IMG/VR virus record: IMGVR_UViG_3300008266_000279
Coordinates: 1 to 41,533 of that record
Direction: 5' to 3' (one strand)
Source: a virus
Length of the DNA stretch: 41,533 bases
A model generated the notes under the pieces. It was not told where the DNA came from. It made no database searches and saw only the letters and a program-made list of their open reading frames with translations. Within the stretch, counting starts at the first letter, position 1. Every line of letters begins with the position of its first letter. A program made the position numbers and the translations under genes. Below are positions 15,746-25,400 of this stretch, piece by piece.

Positions 15746-17785
15746 TTATACAGGGAATGTAGCACCGGTTGGAGTTAAGTTAAAGTTCAAGATGATAAAT
15801 TCAGCAGTCTTAGTTGGTTGGATATAAATTTGACCTACTAGCTGATTTCTATCGATTACATCAGGAGTATTATTGGTATCATCCATTACTACTTTATAAG
15901 CAAATAAACCTTGACGTTGAACTACAGTATCGAGGTATGGATTAACTTGGTTTAAGAAACGGTTACGAGTAACTGCGGTATTTTGTTCGAATACTAAGTT
16001 GCGAGCAACACCACCAATGAAGTCTTTCAATGCAATCAACAAACGACGAACGTTTACACGATCGAGAGATGTTGGTTTGCGTTGTAATGTTTTCTGACCC
16101 CATACACATACCCCAGTACCTGGGAATGTAGCTAATGGATTAACATTTCCTGTGTATAATGTATCGCGATCTGTTTGAGATAAACGGAGTTGAGCTCTTA
16201 CTACTGAAGGAATACCACCACGATTTAGACCTGCTGGGGCAAACCATTCAGCACTAGATTGGTCGTTAAATGCTAATACACCACCTATTACTGTTGATGG
16301 AGGACACCATATGGTTTTACCTAAGTTATTACTAAATAATTGAACCCAAGGGAAATAGGTAGCAGCATAGTTACTAGATTGACCAGCAGCTTTTTGTACA
16401 GCTCCCGCTACAGTAGCATTGGTGTAAATACCATTATCTACAATTGCAATAGCATCACCTCTACCTTCACAAGTAGAAATCATATTATCAGCAGCTGTTG
16501 TATCTAAACCAATACCTGGGGCTAATAATACATTAAAACGATATTCGTCTTTATTTGACAATAATGTGAAAGCACGGTTATAATCGTCTGGGTGGAAACC
16601 TTGGATATTATTTATAGTGATAGTTTCATTCATTAATTTAGTAGCGGTAGTATCAGCTACACCACCTGTAAATCCACCATGTGCAGAGCCGCTACCTACA
16701 AACGGTAATGTAGTAGCATAAGAACCGGTTTTGAAATTACCATTGTTATCAATTGAATCTACGTTTGGAGTAGTTACTGAGGAGACACGAACATACAATG
16801 ATTGGTTTGGATAAGTACCTTGGAAATCAATCTGTCCTGTGTTTACATTATATACTGGTTTTAAATCACCAATAACACGAGAAATATAGTTTGGTAATTG
16901 TGGGTCTAAACTTACGTTAGCCCATGTTTCTAAGATATTCTTTTGAGAATTATTATCATCACCACGACGAACTACAATGGTAAATGTACCACCGTTACTA
17001 CCAGTATTTATATTAGTTACTTCCCAACGTATGTTTTGAGATGAACCACTTGGTAAAGCACCATTAACTACAGAACCAGAAACAACAGCAGCTGGTGTAG
17101 CAGCATCATTCATTTGATTACCCCAAGCTAATGTTTCGAGTTGGAAAGATTGAATATCAGCACCTCCAGTAAAGAGTGTAGTTGTACTACCAGAAGTGAT
17201 ATAGTAAATGTTACCAGTTGTTCCTTTAGGAATAGCGGTAAATACTACATTTGGGTTAGTAAATGAAGAAGCACTAACAACACTACTAGAAATAGCACTA
17301 TAAGCTGCAGATCCAGTAAGGCGATTATAAACTTCTTGTGGAGTAGATCCAGATAAACTTAATGTATATAATCCATTAATAGAAGCAGAATGTTGAGCTG
17401 TAGCAGCATTAGTTAAATTTAAACTAACTGTAGCAGCAGTACCGTTTGTTAAAGTGTCAATAGCAGCTACATTAGATGTAGCATAAGTATCAATACCATT
17501 AGAACCACTAATAATTCTAGTTACTAATAATGATTGACCACCATTTTGAAAGTACTCACGAGCAGTCTGTGATGTAAAGTATTCGTAATAGTAGCTACCA
17601 CTTTTAAAAATATCACCAAAAAGTGATAAATACTGTGTGTAAGTAGTAACGTACGTTGGTACGAATGGGCGACCAGCAACTGTAGGTCCTACAATAGCTG
17701 CGCCAAGTGCTGCGGGTGCTTGGGTGTATATACTTTGATCAGATTCAATCTGAAATACACCAGGGGAAAGAATTACTTCTGCCAT
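15746..17785 (-). CDS. Contractile tail sheath protein (T4 gp18-like)
   Basis: 679 residues. The N-terminus (AEVILSPGVFQIESDQS) is the typical sheath start in which the PGV segment precedes an extended arm. The C-terminal ~150 residues are the conserved sheath core: RVNVRRLLIALKDFIGGVARN, EQNTAVTRNRFLNQVNPYL, then QGLFAYKVVMDDTNNTPDVID and IQPTKTAEFIILNF, which form the interlocking strands between subunits. The middle (~100-450) holds Ser/Thr/Ala-rich surface domains. This gene makes the tail contractile, so the phage is a myovirus. A promoter-like motif lies 42 bases upstream and the tube gene follows. Confidence 0.93.
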   Translation of the reverse strand: MAEVILSPGVFQIESDQSIYTQAPAALGAAIVGPTVAGRPFVPTYVTTYTQYLSLFGDIFKSGSYYYEYFTSQTAREYFQNGGQSLLVTRIISGSNGIDTYATSNVAAIDTLTNGTAATVSLNLTNAATAQHSASINGLYTLSLSGSTPQEVYNRLTGSAAYSAISSSVVSASSFTNPNVVFTAIPKGTTGNIYYITSGSTTTLFTGGADIQSFQLETLAWGNQMNDAATPAAVVSGSVVNGALPSGSSQNIRWEVTNINTGSNGGTFTIVVRRGDDNNSQKNILETWANVSLDPQLPNYISRVIGDLKPVYNVNTGQIDFQGTYPNQSLYVRVSSVTTPNVDSIDNNGNFKTGSYATTLPFVGSGSAHGGFTGGVADTTATKLMNETITINNIQGFHPDDYNRAFTLLSNKDEYRFNVLLAPGIGLDTTAADNMISTCEGRGDAIAIVDNGIYTNATVAGAVQKAAGQSSNYAATYFPWVQLFSNNLGKTIWCPPSTVIGGVLAFNDQSSAEWFAPAGLNRGGIPSVVRAQLRLSQTDRDTLYTGNVNPLATFPGTGVCVWGQKTLQRKPTSLDRVNVRRLLIALKDFIGGVARNLVFEQNTAVTRNRFLNQVNPYLDTVVQRQGLFAYKVVMDDTNNTPDVIDRNQLVGQIYIQPTKTAEFIILNFNLTPTGATFPV

Positions 17786-17827
17786 TTTATTTGTAATTGT
17801 TTAATTTATAATTAGGGATTACCTAAC

Positions 17828-17837
17828 GATAAATATT
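17828..17837 (-). promoter_or_regulatory. Promoter-like motif, tail sheath gene
   Basis: The minus strand reads AATATTTATC, 42 bases before the sheath ATG, in an 85-base gap with no coding frame. Confidence 0.55.
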
Positions 17838-17870
17838 TACAAAAACGCACAAAACGCAGAAGTCTCTCGA

Positions 17871-18143
17871 TTAAAGCGGAGTAATTTCGCCTGTTTCTGG
17901 GTTAATTGATCCAGCGCCGTATTTTGCTTGAAGTGTACTAATTAATTCTTTTTCGCGCTCACCTAACTTTTTAATGTCTTCTAAAACATTACCTTTTTCG
18001 GTTTCGATCAATTCTTTAGTGGCTATAACATTTTGTAATTGTGCTTCAACACTACCAAGTTCAAATACAAACTTATTGTATTGTTGTTGCATTTCTTTAA
18101 TTTGCTCTAATTCTTCGGTTGTAAGTTGTTTAACTTCTGACAT
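17871..18143 (-). CDS. Small coiled-coil protein
   Basis: 90 residues, nearly all helix with heptad spacing: TTEELEQIKEMQQQYNKFVF, then ELGSVEAQLQNVIATKELIE and IKKLGEREKELISTLQAKYG. The end (GSINPETGEITPL) resembles short tails of small phage structural or scaffolding proteins. The prefoldin-like helix pair suggests a protein-binding or chaperone role, but I assign no function. It is the third and last gene of a small-protein group that starts near 18660, just before the sheath gene. Confidence 0.7.
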   Translation of the reverse strand: MSEVKQLTTEELEQIKEMQQQYNKFVFELGSVEAQLQNVIATKELIETEKGNVLEDIKKLGEREKELISTLQAKYGAGSINPETGEITPL

Positions 18144-18154
18144 ATATTTTATTT

Positions 18155-18388
18155 TTATTTTTCCCAGCGCTGATCAGGGCATGCCTGTTTGCCAGGGAGT
18201 GGACTAAATATTTTTTTACTTAATGGGCAACCACATTCCTTACAAATATAACTATTAATAGCTTCTACATAACCTCTATATGGACAATCATTACACACTG
18301 AGGCACGATATTCAGCTATAGCTTTTTGTTCAGGAGTTGGGTTAGCTGCAGCTATCCATGCTTTGGCTATTTCAACTACTTTAAGCAT
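18155..18388 (-). CDS. Small zinc-ribbon-like protein
   Basis: 77 residues. The N-terminal helix (VEIAKAWIAAANPTPEQKAIAEYRAS) is followed by cysteines at 32, 35, 49, 52, 54 and 70 in the order C-x2-C, C-x2-C-x-C, C, with NDCPYRG, CKECGCPLSKK and a final ACPDQRW. The spacing suggests a zinc ribbon that binds one or two metal ions. Such proteins are common in uncultured T4-like phages but their role is not known to me. Its ATG overlaps the stop of the upstream gene by one base (TAATG), so translation is coupled. Confidence 0.72.
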   Translation of the reverse strand: MLKVVEIAKAWIAAANPTPEQKAIAEYRASVCNDCPYRGYVEAINSYICKECGCPLSKKIFSPLPGKQACPDQRWEK

Positions 18389-18660
18389 TAGGCTTTTTTA
18401 GCTTTTTTAGGCTTAGCTTCCATTTTAGCTAATGATTCATTTTTAGCTGTGTTTTTGGAAGTTTTTTTCTTTGGCTTTGGACTAACAGCAACTGGAGCTG
18501 GTTCTTCAGTAGCAATAGAAGCAAATGAACCTGATTCGTAACCAACTGGTTCTTCTTCTTTGGTTTCAATGGGAGTTGTAGTTGTGGTTTTGCTACCCTT
18601 ATTAAGAGCCCAAACACCAATGATTACGCTTAATGCGCCCAAAATGATAAACGTTAACAT
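18388..18660 (-). CDS. Single-pass membrane protein with Lys/Pro-rich tail
   Basis: I choose the start at 18660 rather than 18738, since MLTFIILGALSVIIGVWALN begins with a membrane segment, the longer N-terminus would cross the promoter-like motif at 18683-18692, and it would overlap the upstream gene. The resulting 90-residue protein has one N-terminal hydrophobic helix (~2-17) followed by a Thr/Glu/Pro-rich region and a very basic tail (KPKKKTSKN, then KPKKAKKA). Likely topology is an anchored protein with a flexible cationic cytoplasmic tail. No function is recognised. It heads a three-gene unit with the zinc-ribbon and coiled-coil proteins. Confidence 0.65.
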   Translation of the reverse strand: MLTFIILGALSVIIGVWALNKGSKTTTTTPIETKEEEPVGYESGSFASIATEEPAPVAVSPKPKKKTSKNTAKNESLAKMEAKPKKAKKA

Positions 18661-18682
18661 ATTTTTGTTTTTATTTGTTTGA

Positions 18683-18692
18683 TATAAATATA
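18683..18692 (-). promoter_or_regulatory. Promoter-like motif, small membrane-protein unit
   Basis: The minus strand reads TATATTTATA, 22 bases before the ATG at 18660. Its presence supports that start over the one at 18738. A TTTGGTTGG stretch lies roughly 20-30 bases further upstream and could be a -33 element. Confidence 0.6.
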
Positions 18693-18722
18693 TACAAGAG
18701 GGAAGAGCCAACCAAATTTTTA

Positions 18723-18998
18723 TCAGAAAGTCTCCCAATTTCCTCCAGCATATTTAACCTTTACAACACCGTTTGCATCTTTACCAACGTGTGTTCTTTT
18801 ACAAATATTACATAATAATTCAATCATTTCACCATTTTGTAATTTTGAAGCAATATCGGCTACCTGATATATACTATAATGTTGTACATTTTCATTATAT
18901 TCAGGTATAGCTTCTAATTCACTAATATTCTCATCAAATGGTTTTATCCAACTTTGTATTTTGGTTTCAAAACACGATTTACAAACTATCATTCCCAT
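18723..18998 (-). CDS. Small protein with paired CxxC motifs
   Basis: 91 residues. CKSC (Cys6, Cys9) at the N-terminus and CNIC (Cys63, Cys66) about 55 residues later could together hold one zinc ion. The part between is acidic with a helix (YQVADIASKLQNGEMIE), and the C-terminal strand segment reads GVVKVKYAGGNWETF. I do not recognise the family; a nucleic-acid- or protein-binding accessory role is possible. The promoter-like motif at 19013-19022 is 14 bases upstream, so it may be transcribed on its own. Confidence 0.68.
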   Translation of the reverse strand: MGMIVCKSCFETKIQSWIKPFDENISELEAIPEYNENVQHYSIYQVADIASKLQNGEMIELLCNICKRTHVGKDANGVVKVKYAGGNWETF

Positions 18999-19012
18999 AA
19001 TAATATGTTTTA

Positions 19013-19022
19013 TATAAATATT
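19013..19022 (-). promoter_or_regulatory. Promoter-like motif, 91-aa CxxC gene
   Basis: The minus strand reads AATATTTATA, 14 bases before the ATG. It overlaps the stop codon of the 191-aa tip protein gene. Confidence 0.55.
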
Positions 19023-19597
19023 TAATATTCTCGATAATACAATACACTTCCATCACCCATTGTTACATCTGTTGCACCACCTGCTGCACCTTCTGATGAG
19101 ATGTTTGGAGTAAAAGATGGAGTTAATAAAGCTGCAGTTCTTACTAAGGCTCTAATAGGGCAAAAATAATAATTAGCTAAACTATTTCCACCACCAGATC
19201 CTGCTAAACAGGTTTGGTTTAATCCTAATGTTACTGCTGTTGTAGATGATGGAATTTCAATATTATAAACGTTCATAGTAATATTAGCTAATGTAACTCC
19301 TATCCTAAATCCATTTGCAGATCTGATTGTAGATGCTCGTAAATATCCTAATATTAAATATGTTTTACTATTTTCTAATCTAATAGTTAATCCTGTAACA
19401 TCTTGTTGTGTTGTACTTGTTGTTGTAAAACTATTATTAAGATATCTAGTCCGCCAAGGAGAAGTAGCAAATGTAGGTAAAACAGATCCAGTAATAAGTA
19501 GAGGAGCTCCAGTAGGAAGAGTTGTAGGAAAAGTATGTGCTGATAATGATCCTGAAAATATAGTTAGGGGTGATATGATTCTTTGATTTAGTCCCAT
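19022..19597 (-). CDS. Short fibre/tip protein with one copy of a jelly-roll-like domain
   Basis: 191 residues. After a short N-terminal segment (QRIISPLTIFSGSLSAHTFP) the protein has beta-rich sequence: LTIRLENSKTYLILGYLRAS, GFRIGVTL and YNIEIPSSTTAVTLGL, and ends GDGSVLYYREY. The same order of blocks (N-K-x-YL...GFR...SGSV.FY) is present in the second half, and more weakly the first half, of the adjacent 382-aa protein, so the two are paralogous. It is probably an adhesin tip or fibre-associated subunit at the end of the fibre region. The name jelly-roll is a guess from the strand pattern. Confidence 0.6.
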   Translation of the reverse strand: MGLNQRIISPLTIFSGSLSAHTFPTTLPTGAPLLITGSVLPTFATSPWRTRYLNNSFTTTSTTQQDVTGLTIRLENSKTYLILGYLRASTIRSANGFRIGVTLANITMNVYNIEIPSSTTAVTLGLNQTCLAGSGGGNSLANYYFCPIRALVRTAALLTPSFTPNISSEGAAGGATDVTMGDGSVLYYREY

Positions 19598-19600
19598 AGT

Positions 19601-20749
19601 TTATTCTATTACTTTATAAAATACTACGCTTCCTGATTGTGCTGTTACAGCAGTACCTGCTGTTTCACTAATTATTTGAATTAAAGGATCGGTTCCTGCC
19701 GCTTTTGTTACTATGTATTCACCATATGCTAATCTATCTGCGTTTGCTGTAGGCCAAGTACCACCACCTATATTAGTAATATTATTTCCGTCTGCAGAAG
19801 ACTGTATAGAAAAGGCTGTATTAGATGTTGGTACATATAAAGTTCCTAAGTAGTTGTTTCCGTTTATGGCTCTCATTCTAAATCCTGTACCGGTTGCTGC
19901 AGATCTTGCTACTAAGTAAAAATTAACTAAGTATCTTTTACCATTAGTTAGTGCTGCTGCTCCTGATCCTGATATAGTAAATACTGTTGTGTATACTGTG
20001 GCACTAGTTGTTGAAATATTAGTTGACAAGCTGTGTGAAAACCACTGACTAGCTGTTGGAGGCAATACGGAAGAAATTATTTTATCGCTTCCAGATATTT
20101 CTACTAAAGAACCAGAAAATAAATATAAAGGGGATTGGGAAGACTGAGTTGGTGGGAAGACAAGTGCATCTAATCCAGCAAAGCGATGACTATATAAACT
20201 ACCACTTGTTACAGTAACGTTTGTTCCTCCTGTTTCAGATTCAAGATACAAATCAGTTTCAATTAAAGAACCTATATTATTTCCTTGTATATTAGTAGGG
20301 TATGTTGTATTAGCAACTGCTAATCCACCTGCTAGAGAATAATCAAAAGGATCTTCTGTTCCTCTAGCAGCAATTGTAAAAGCAGTTAAGGTAGAAGCTA
20401 TTTTAGTAGTAAAGGTACCATTACTTACAGCATTTGCATTTATACCTATACCTACTCTAGGACCAGTAGTATTTACTGCTGTCCTAACACCTAATAAATA
20501 ATCTATAGTAAATAGAGTAGAAACAAATGGGTTTCTTCCAGCATTTTTAAACGAATATATTATAGTATCTGTTGTAATAGAACTAGATACATTAAATGAT
20601 TGAGTATAATCATAATATGGATCTGGTAAGGTTGTTGCATAGAAAGAAGCTGAGGCTGAAAGAGGGAGATGGACATAATCAATAATTTCATTACCATTTC
20701 CTGCAACTTTAATACTGCCTGTGTCTAAAAATACTGGTTTTAATTCCAT
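19601..20749 (-). CDS. Fibre/tip protein with two tandem related domains
   Basis: 382 residues. It opens with PVFLDTGSIKVAGNGNEII, a start shared with the next fibre gene (PVFYLDSGSINN). Residues ~40-195 and ~220-382 appear to be two copies of one beta-rich domain: TLFTIDYLLGVRTA...GPRVGIGINAN...GSLYSHRF in the first, and TNGKRYLVNFYLVAR...GFRMRAING...GSVVFYKVIE in the second. A single copy forms most of the neighbouring 191-aa protein. Repeated beta domains at the end of a fibre cluster suggest receptor-binding subunits. It lies 3 bases before the 191-aa gene and 15 bases after the 570-aa fibre gene. Confidence 0.6.
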   Translation of the reverse strand: MELKPVFLDTGSIKVAGNGNEIIDYVHLPLSASASFYATTLPDPYYDYTQSFNVSSSITTDTIIYSFKNAGRNPFVSTLFTIDYLLGVRTAVNTTGPRVGIGINANAVSNGTFTTKIASTLTAFTIAARGTEDPFDYSLAGGLAVANTTYPTNIQGNNIGSLIETDLYLESETGGTNVTVTSGSLYSHRFAGLDALVFPPTQSSQSPLYLFSGSLVEISGSDKIISSVLPPTASQWFSHSLSTNISTTSATVYTTVFTISGSGAAALTNGKRYLVNFYLVARSAATGTGFRMRAINGNNYLGTLYVPTSNTAFSIQSSADGNNITNIGGGTWPTANADRLAYGEYIVTKAAGTDPLIQIISETAGTAVTAQSGSVVFYKVIE

Positions 20750-20764
20750 AACTTATTTTTATAA

Positions 20765-22477
20765 TTATGTTATAATAGCAAGTTGAGGTTGGAATAATAA
20801 AGCTGTTGTAGAAACTGCTATTCCTACTTCTTGACATAATTGTCCTGTTAATGATGGGGGAGTTGTTGTAAGAGCTCCATCTATTCCTAAAAAATACCTA
20901 GCTCCTACTGTTAATCCTGAAACAGAAGTGTTTAGGCCAGAGTAAAATATTACTACTGAGTCTGTTGCAAGATAAGAAGATATTACAAATCCATGAGCTT
21001 GTTTTGAAGTATTCTCATTTGATGCTTTTCTAACTCCACCACTAAATATATTTACAAGATCACCTGCCGACAATATTTCAGAAGCAGTAAGAGAAGAAGG
21101 TGTAAATCCTGATCCAGAAGTTATTAATGCTGAACCAGATATAGTAATTATTTTATTATTATCATCAACTGTTATTTTTGTTGATTTAGAAGTATTGTTA
21201 TAATCTCCTAAAATAGTAGTTCCACTATTAGTATATAACCCTTGTCCATCTTTTTTTAATTGAAGATCATTTAAATCTATTCTTAAAATATTATCTGATG
21301 AGATACTTCCAAATATATAGCTACCATTGAAGAAATTAAAATCAAAACCATTAATAGCTCCAGTATAATCAATTTTTAAAGAAGCACCAGATTGAGAAAT
21401 ATAACTACTACCTAAAGTTGTAGGACTAGTCCATAAAGGTATAGTATCAGTTGTACCACCGGATAAACCTCCTCCTCCTCCAGGTGCCCATGAGGCAGAT
21501 ACAGCAAATGATGCTGTACCTAGTAATGAACCAGTAATTCCTTGAGTTACATTTAGTGATCCAGTAATAGTAGTACTACCACTAATATCTAAAATAGCAT
21601 TTAATGAGCCTGTTTTTCTAATACCTATTCTACTACTACTAATAGCCAAGTCAGGTGATCCCGAAGCATTAGCAAACAAGAAAAGTGATTGTTGAGTAAC
21701 AGCAGGTTGGAAAAATGCTGTGTTGTTTCCTATGTATAAATTTCCACCTGTATTATAAACATAAGCATCATTACCATTACCAAATGAGTATCCAGTAGCA
21801 ATTCCACTACTATTGATACCCATATCTATGAAACTAGAAGTTTCACTTCCATTATTAGCATAAGCAACTATATCACTTGATGCAGATACACCTGAATTTA
21901 GGTTTTGGACGTATACTTCTATATAATTGTTTTGATTACCTATAAATCCTCCTACTGATAAAGAATTGGTTATACTATCAACGTCTACTGTTAAGGCACC
22001 TGATACTATATTAACATCCTGATTTAATGTATTAATATAAGATGATGTAGATGCAAATGATGCACTAACTGCTTGTAATATATAAGAAGCAGACACAGCA
22101 TTTCTAACAAACGATGCTGTAGAAGCAAACGAAGCAGACAATGAACTAGTAGCAAACGAAGCCGTTGCTACAGACATTGATGAAGTTTGTGAGTTAGTTA
22201 CAAAGGATGATGTTTGAGCGTTTGTAACAAATGAGGATGTTTGTGAATTTAGTACGTAAGGAGCCAACATCGAAGATGTAGCACTAGTTAACAAATACGC
22301 CGGAGCAAATGATGCAGTAACGGCATTTGTAGCCCAACTAGCAGTACCTTGTAAACTACCAGTTAATCCACCAGTAGTATTTATACTACCACTAACTGTA
22401 AACGCTCCAGACACAAGCAAGCTGCTTGATATTTCTAAATTGTTTATACTTCCGCTATCTAAATAAAAAACTGGCAT
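20765..22477 (-). CDS. Tail fibre protein, 570 aa, with repeat stalk and C-terminal tip
   Basis: 570 residues. An N-terminal stretch with GSLQGTASWA is followed by dense Ser/Ala/Thr repeats (NAQTSSFVTNSQTSS, SASFASTASF) typical of trimeric phage fibres. In the middle is an ASSDIVAYANNGSETSSFID...MGINSSG...NDAYVYNTGGNLYIGN module that is also present twice in the 1195-aa fibre. The C-terminal ~110 residues (TASEILSAGDLVNIF, KQAHGFVISS, GARYFLGIDGALTTTPPS) form a compact beta domain seen at the ends of such fibres. The promoter-like motif at 22485-22494 is only 7 bases upstream, so the transcript would be almost leaderless. Host binding is the likely role. Confidence 0.75.
   Translation of the reverse strand: MPVFYLDSGSINNLEISSSLLVSGAFTVSGSINTTGGLTGSLQGTASWATNAVTASFAPAYLLTSATSSMLAPYVLNSQTSSFVTNAQTSSFVTNSQTSSMSVATASFATSSLSASFASTASFVRNAVSASYILQAVSASFASTSSYINTLNQDVNIVSGALTVDVDSITNSLSVGGFIGNQNNYIEVYVQNLNSGVSASSDIVAYANNGSETSSFIDMGINSSGIATGYSFGNGNDAYVYNTGGNLYIGNNTAFFQPAVTQQSLFLFANASGSPDLAISSSRIGIRKTGSLNAILDISGSTTITGSLNVTQGITGSLLGTASFAVSASWAPGGGGGLSGGTTDTIPLWTSPTTLGSSYISQSGASLKIDYTGAINGFDFNFFNGSYIFGSISSDNILRIDLNDLQLKKDGQGLYTNSGTTILGDYNNTSKSTKITVDDNNKIITISGSALITSGSGFTPSSLTASEILSAGDLVNIFSGGVRKASNENTSKQAHGFVISSYLATDSVVIFYSGLNTSVSGLTVGARYFLGIDGALTTTPPSLTGQLCQEVGIAVSTTALLFQPQLAIIT
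21722..21935 (-). repeat. ASSDIV-type fibre module, copy 3
   Basis: About 70 codons in the 570-aa fibre: YIEVYVQN, ASSDIVAYANNGSETS, MGINSSG, NDAYVYNTGGNLYIGN. The module is shared with the 1195-aa fibre about 9 kb away. Confidence 0.7.
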
Positions 22478-22484
22478 ATTCTAA

Positions 22485-22494
22485 TATAAATATA
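22485..22494 (-). promoter_or_regulatory. Promoter-like motif, 570-aa fibre
   Basis: The minus strand reads TATATTTATA, 7 bases before the ATG of the 570-aa fibre, so a nearly leaderless transcript would result. Confidence 0.5.
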
Positions 22495-22499
22495 GTTTA

Positions 22500-25400
22500 T
22501 TAAGTTGTTTCACCATAAGCTGTTGCAATCCAATAAGTAGTACCTGCTAATCCAACGTTACTGTTAGCATTTATTACAAAGCTACCAGCTAATTTGGATT
22601 CAATACTCCATGCTCTTGAATCTTCACCTGTTATTACTACTGCATAGTTTGTATCAGCAAATGCTGTACCAAATGTTACAGTTGCTTTTCTAGGGTTACC
22701 TGTAAACGATGTATTTGCTACAGATCCTGCTTTAGTTCTTAACCCTGTGTATGGTGCAAACGAAGCACTAGTAGCATTATTAGCCCAACTTGAAGTCCCA
22801 AATAATGAACCTGTAAAATTAGTTGCTGTTACACTTCCACTAATGTTTAATGAACCTGTTACTGTGTGTGTATCGGTAATTACATTACCTATTTTAACAC
22901 CTGTGTTTGTAACTTGGAATTCAACTGCGCTACCTGTAAATACAGTAAATGAACTTGATACTATTGTTCCTGATGTAGATACTAATCTAATAAGTGCTGC
23001 AGCTCTTGCTGTTGTATCTAATAGAATATTTCCAGCAGAAGCTCCGACAGATAATCTTAAATCTGCTAAATCAGCATTTACACTCAATGCACCATCACTG
23101 TTTCTTCCTATCCATCCTATAAATTGTGTACCTGCTGTGTTATAAAATGATATATTAGTATTTTCGGCATTTACATTTAAGGATCCTGTTATTAATACTG
23201 CTTGTACAAGTGGATTAACAAACGAAGCAGTACTAGCAAATGATGCTGATGTTACACTGCCAAGTAATGTTTGTGCTACTAAGGCATATGATGCACTAGT
23301 AGCTATAGAGGCAGTTGCAGCATATGATGCTGATGTTACACTACCGAGGAGAGTTTGTGCTGTTAAAGCATATGATGCAGTAGTTGCATTGTTTGCCCAA
23401 GACGATGTTCCGAAGAGGGAACCTGTAAAATTACCATTTATGCTACCGGTAATAGTATGAGAAGAACCAGATATATTTAATGATCCTGTTATAGTAGTAT
23501 TGCCATTTATTGTTGCTGTTGAACTAGCAAAATTACCTATGATAATATTATTAGCAGCAAGGTTACTACCAATTCTAAATGTGCCTGATGATACTCCAAG
23601 ATATGCTCCATCGTGCATTATAATACCGCCATCGGTACTATTAGCAAGTAAACTTATTGCCCCTAATCTACCCATATTAATGGTAGCTCCTGTACTTGAA
23701 ATAGTAAGCAAAGCAGTATTTCCATTACTTGCTAATACTGTAGAAGCATTACCTGTGCCTCCTTGATATATATTTCCTGATGCTGATACACCACCTGCTA
23801 TATTAACACTACCAGTAGTAGTCAAACTTCCAGTTATACTAACACTACCAGTAAACTGATGGGTGTTTGATAATAAAGAGCCAAATCTTGTTGATCCAGT
23901 TACAAAATTAGTAGACGATGTAATTGTTTGAACAACAATTGTTTGAGCAGTTAAAGTACCAGCTACTGTGAAGTTGTCAGCGTAGGAGGATGTTGCTGCA
24001 TATGATGCACTAGTAGCGCTAGTTGCACTACCGCTTAAAGAGCCGGTGAATGAGGTTGCTGTAACAGAGCCTGTTACGAGCATGTTGTTTGAGAAGCGAG
24101 AGGTACCGTTTACATCTAACTTGAAGCCAGAGTCTGTGGTTGTATTGATTAAAACATTTCGAGTTGTACCAACTACATTCAAAGATGCAGCACCATCGGC
24201 ACCAATAAACACATCACTTCCGTCATTGCCTAATACTAATCTATATTTTGTACCAGCATCATTTCTTCCATCAATGAAAGATTTTCCACTACTAACATCG
24301 TGTTGCAATCTCAATCCACTTGTTGCACTTACACCAAGATGTCCAATTACAAAATTTAAAGGTGAGTTAGTTCCATCATAAGCAAGATACATTTTACTGC
24401 CTCTAAAGTAACTATCCCCTACGACTTGTAATTTATATGCTCCCCAATCAGATATAGTATTTATTAAAACTTCACCATCATTTTTTACGTATAATGAGCC
24501 TGTTCCTACTAAGAATTGCGTAGCATTAGAACTAGATACATATAGTGATCCTGTTATTACCACATCCTGTCTAAGAGGATTTACATATGAAGCAGTACTA
24601 GCAAACGATGCACTAACAGCATTTAGAACATAAGATGCTGTTTGTGCTGTTATTATAAATGATGATGTTGAGGCAAACGATGCACTAGTTGCTATAGAAG
24701 CAGTTGCTGCAAATGATGCAGATGTAGCTGTAATAGCATTACCTGAAATAGAGGCACTAATGTATGATAAATTTTGCCATTTACCATCTACTGAGTTGTA
24801 CACTAGAGCTTGTCCGTTTGTTGGGGATGATATTAATACATCACTTAAAGCGGATAAAGCTGTGGCTCCACCTCCACCACCTGCACCACCAGTACCTCCT
24901 GCTCTAAACAAACTAGCTTGATAAATCTCGTATGATGCTGGTGCTGTGAAAGTAGCATCATTTCTAAGTATCATATAACCTATATAGAGAGCGTTTGCTG
25001 TTGTGTTGGGAGATTCAGAAAAAGGTTCTATACCTACATTAGCTAATGCTTCAGCTTCTGTAGCATATTCGGCATTACCATAATAAATAAAGAGTGCTTT
25101 AGTAGCACTATTAGGGAAATAAAATACTCTTTGAATAGACCATTTATTTGAGCCTACTGGTGTTAATGTTCCGTTTAGTGAATAGTTAGTTGGATCTATG
25201 TCAGTATATCCAGCTCCTCCATTTGTATCATATACCCAACCTGCTGAGCCCGATTGTCTATATCTAAATATTTTTGATGTTGTTATACCAGCTGCTTCTT
25301 GAATATAGCTTGGCATATTTGGATCTACTACATAGTTTCTTCCATCAACCCAAGCTGTACCTCCACTTAATACTAAACCACGTGTTGAAGAACCACTAGG

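Noticed and set aside
15729-15751. Weak hairpin (AGGG/CCCT) after the sheath stop
   Set aside because: The stem is only 4 bases without a U-tract, too weak to call a terminator.
17815-17826. Short inverted repeat TTAGG/CCTAA in the sheath leader
   Set aside because: A 5-base AT-rich stem is expected by chance in this composition.
18661-18738. Longer start at 18738 for the small membrane protein
   Set aside because: It overlaps the upstream gene and contains the promoter-like motif; the start at 18660 begins directly with the membrane helix.
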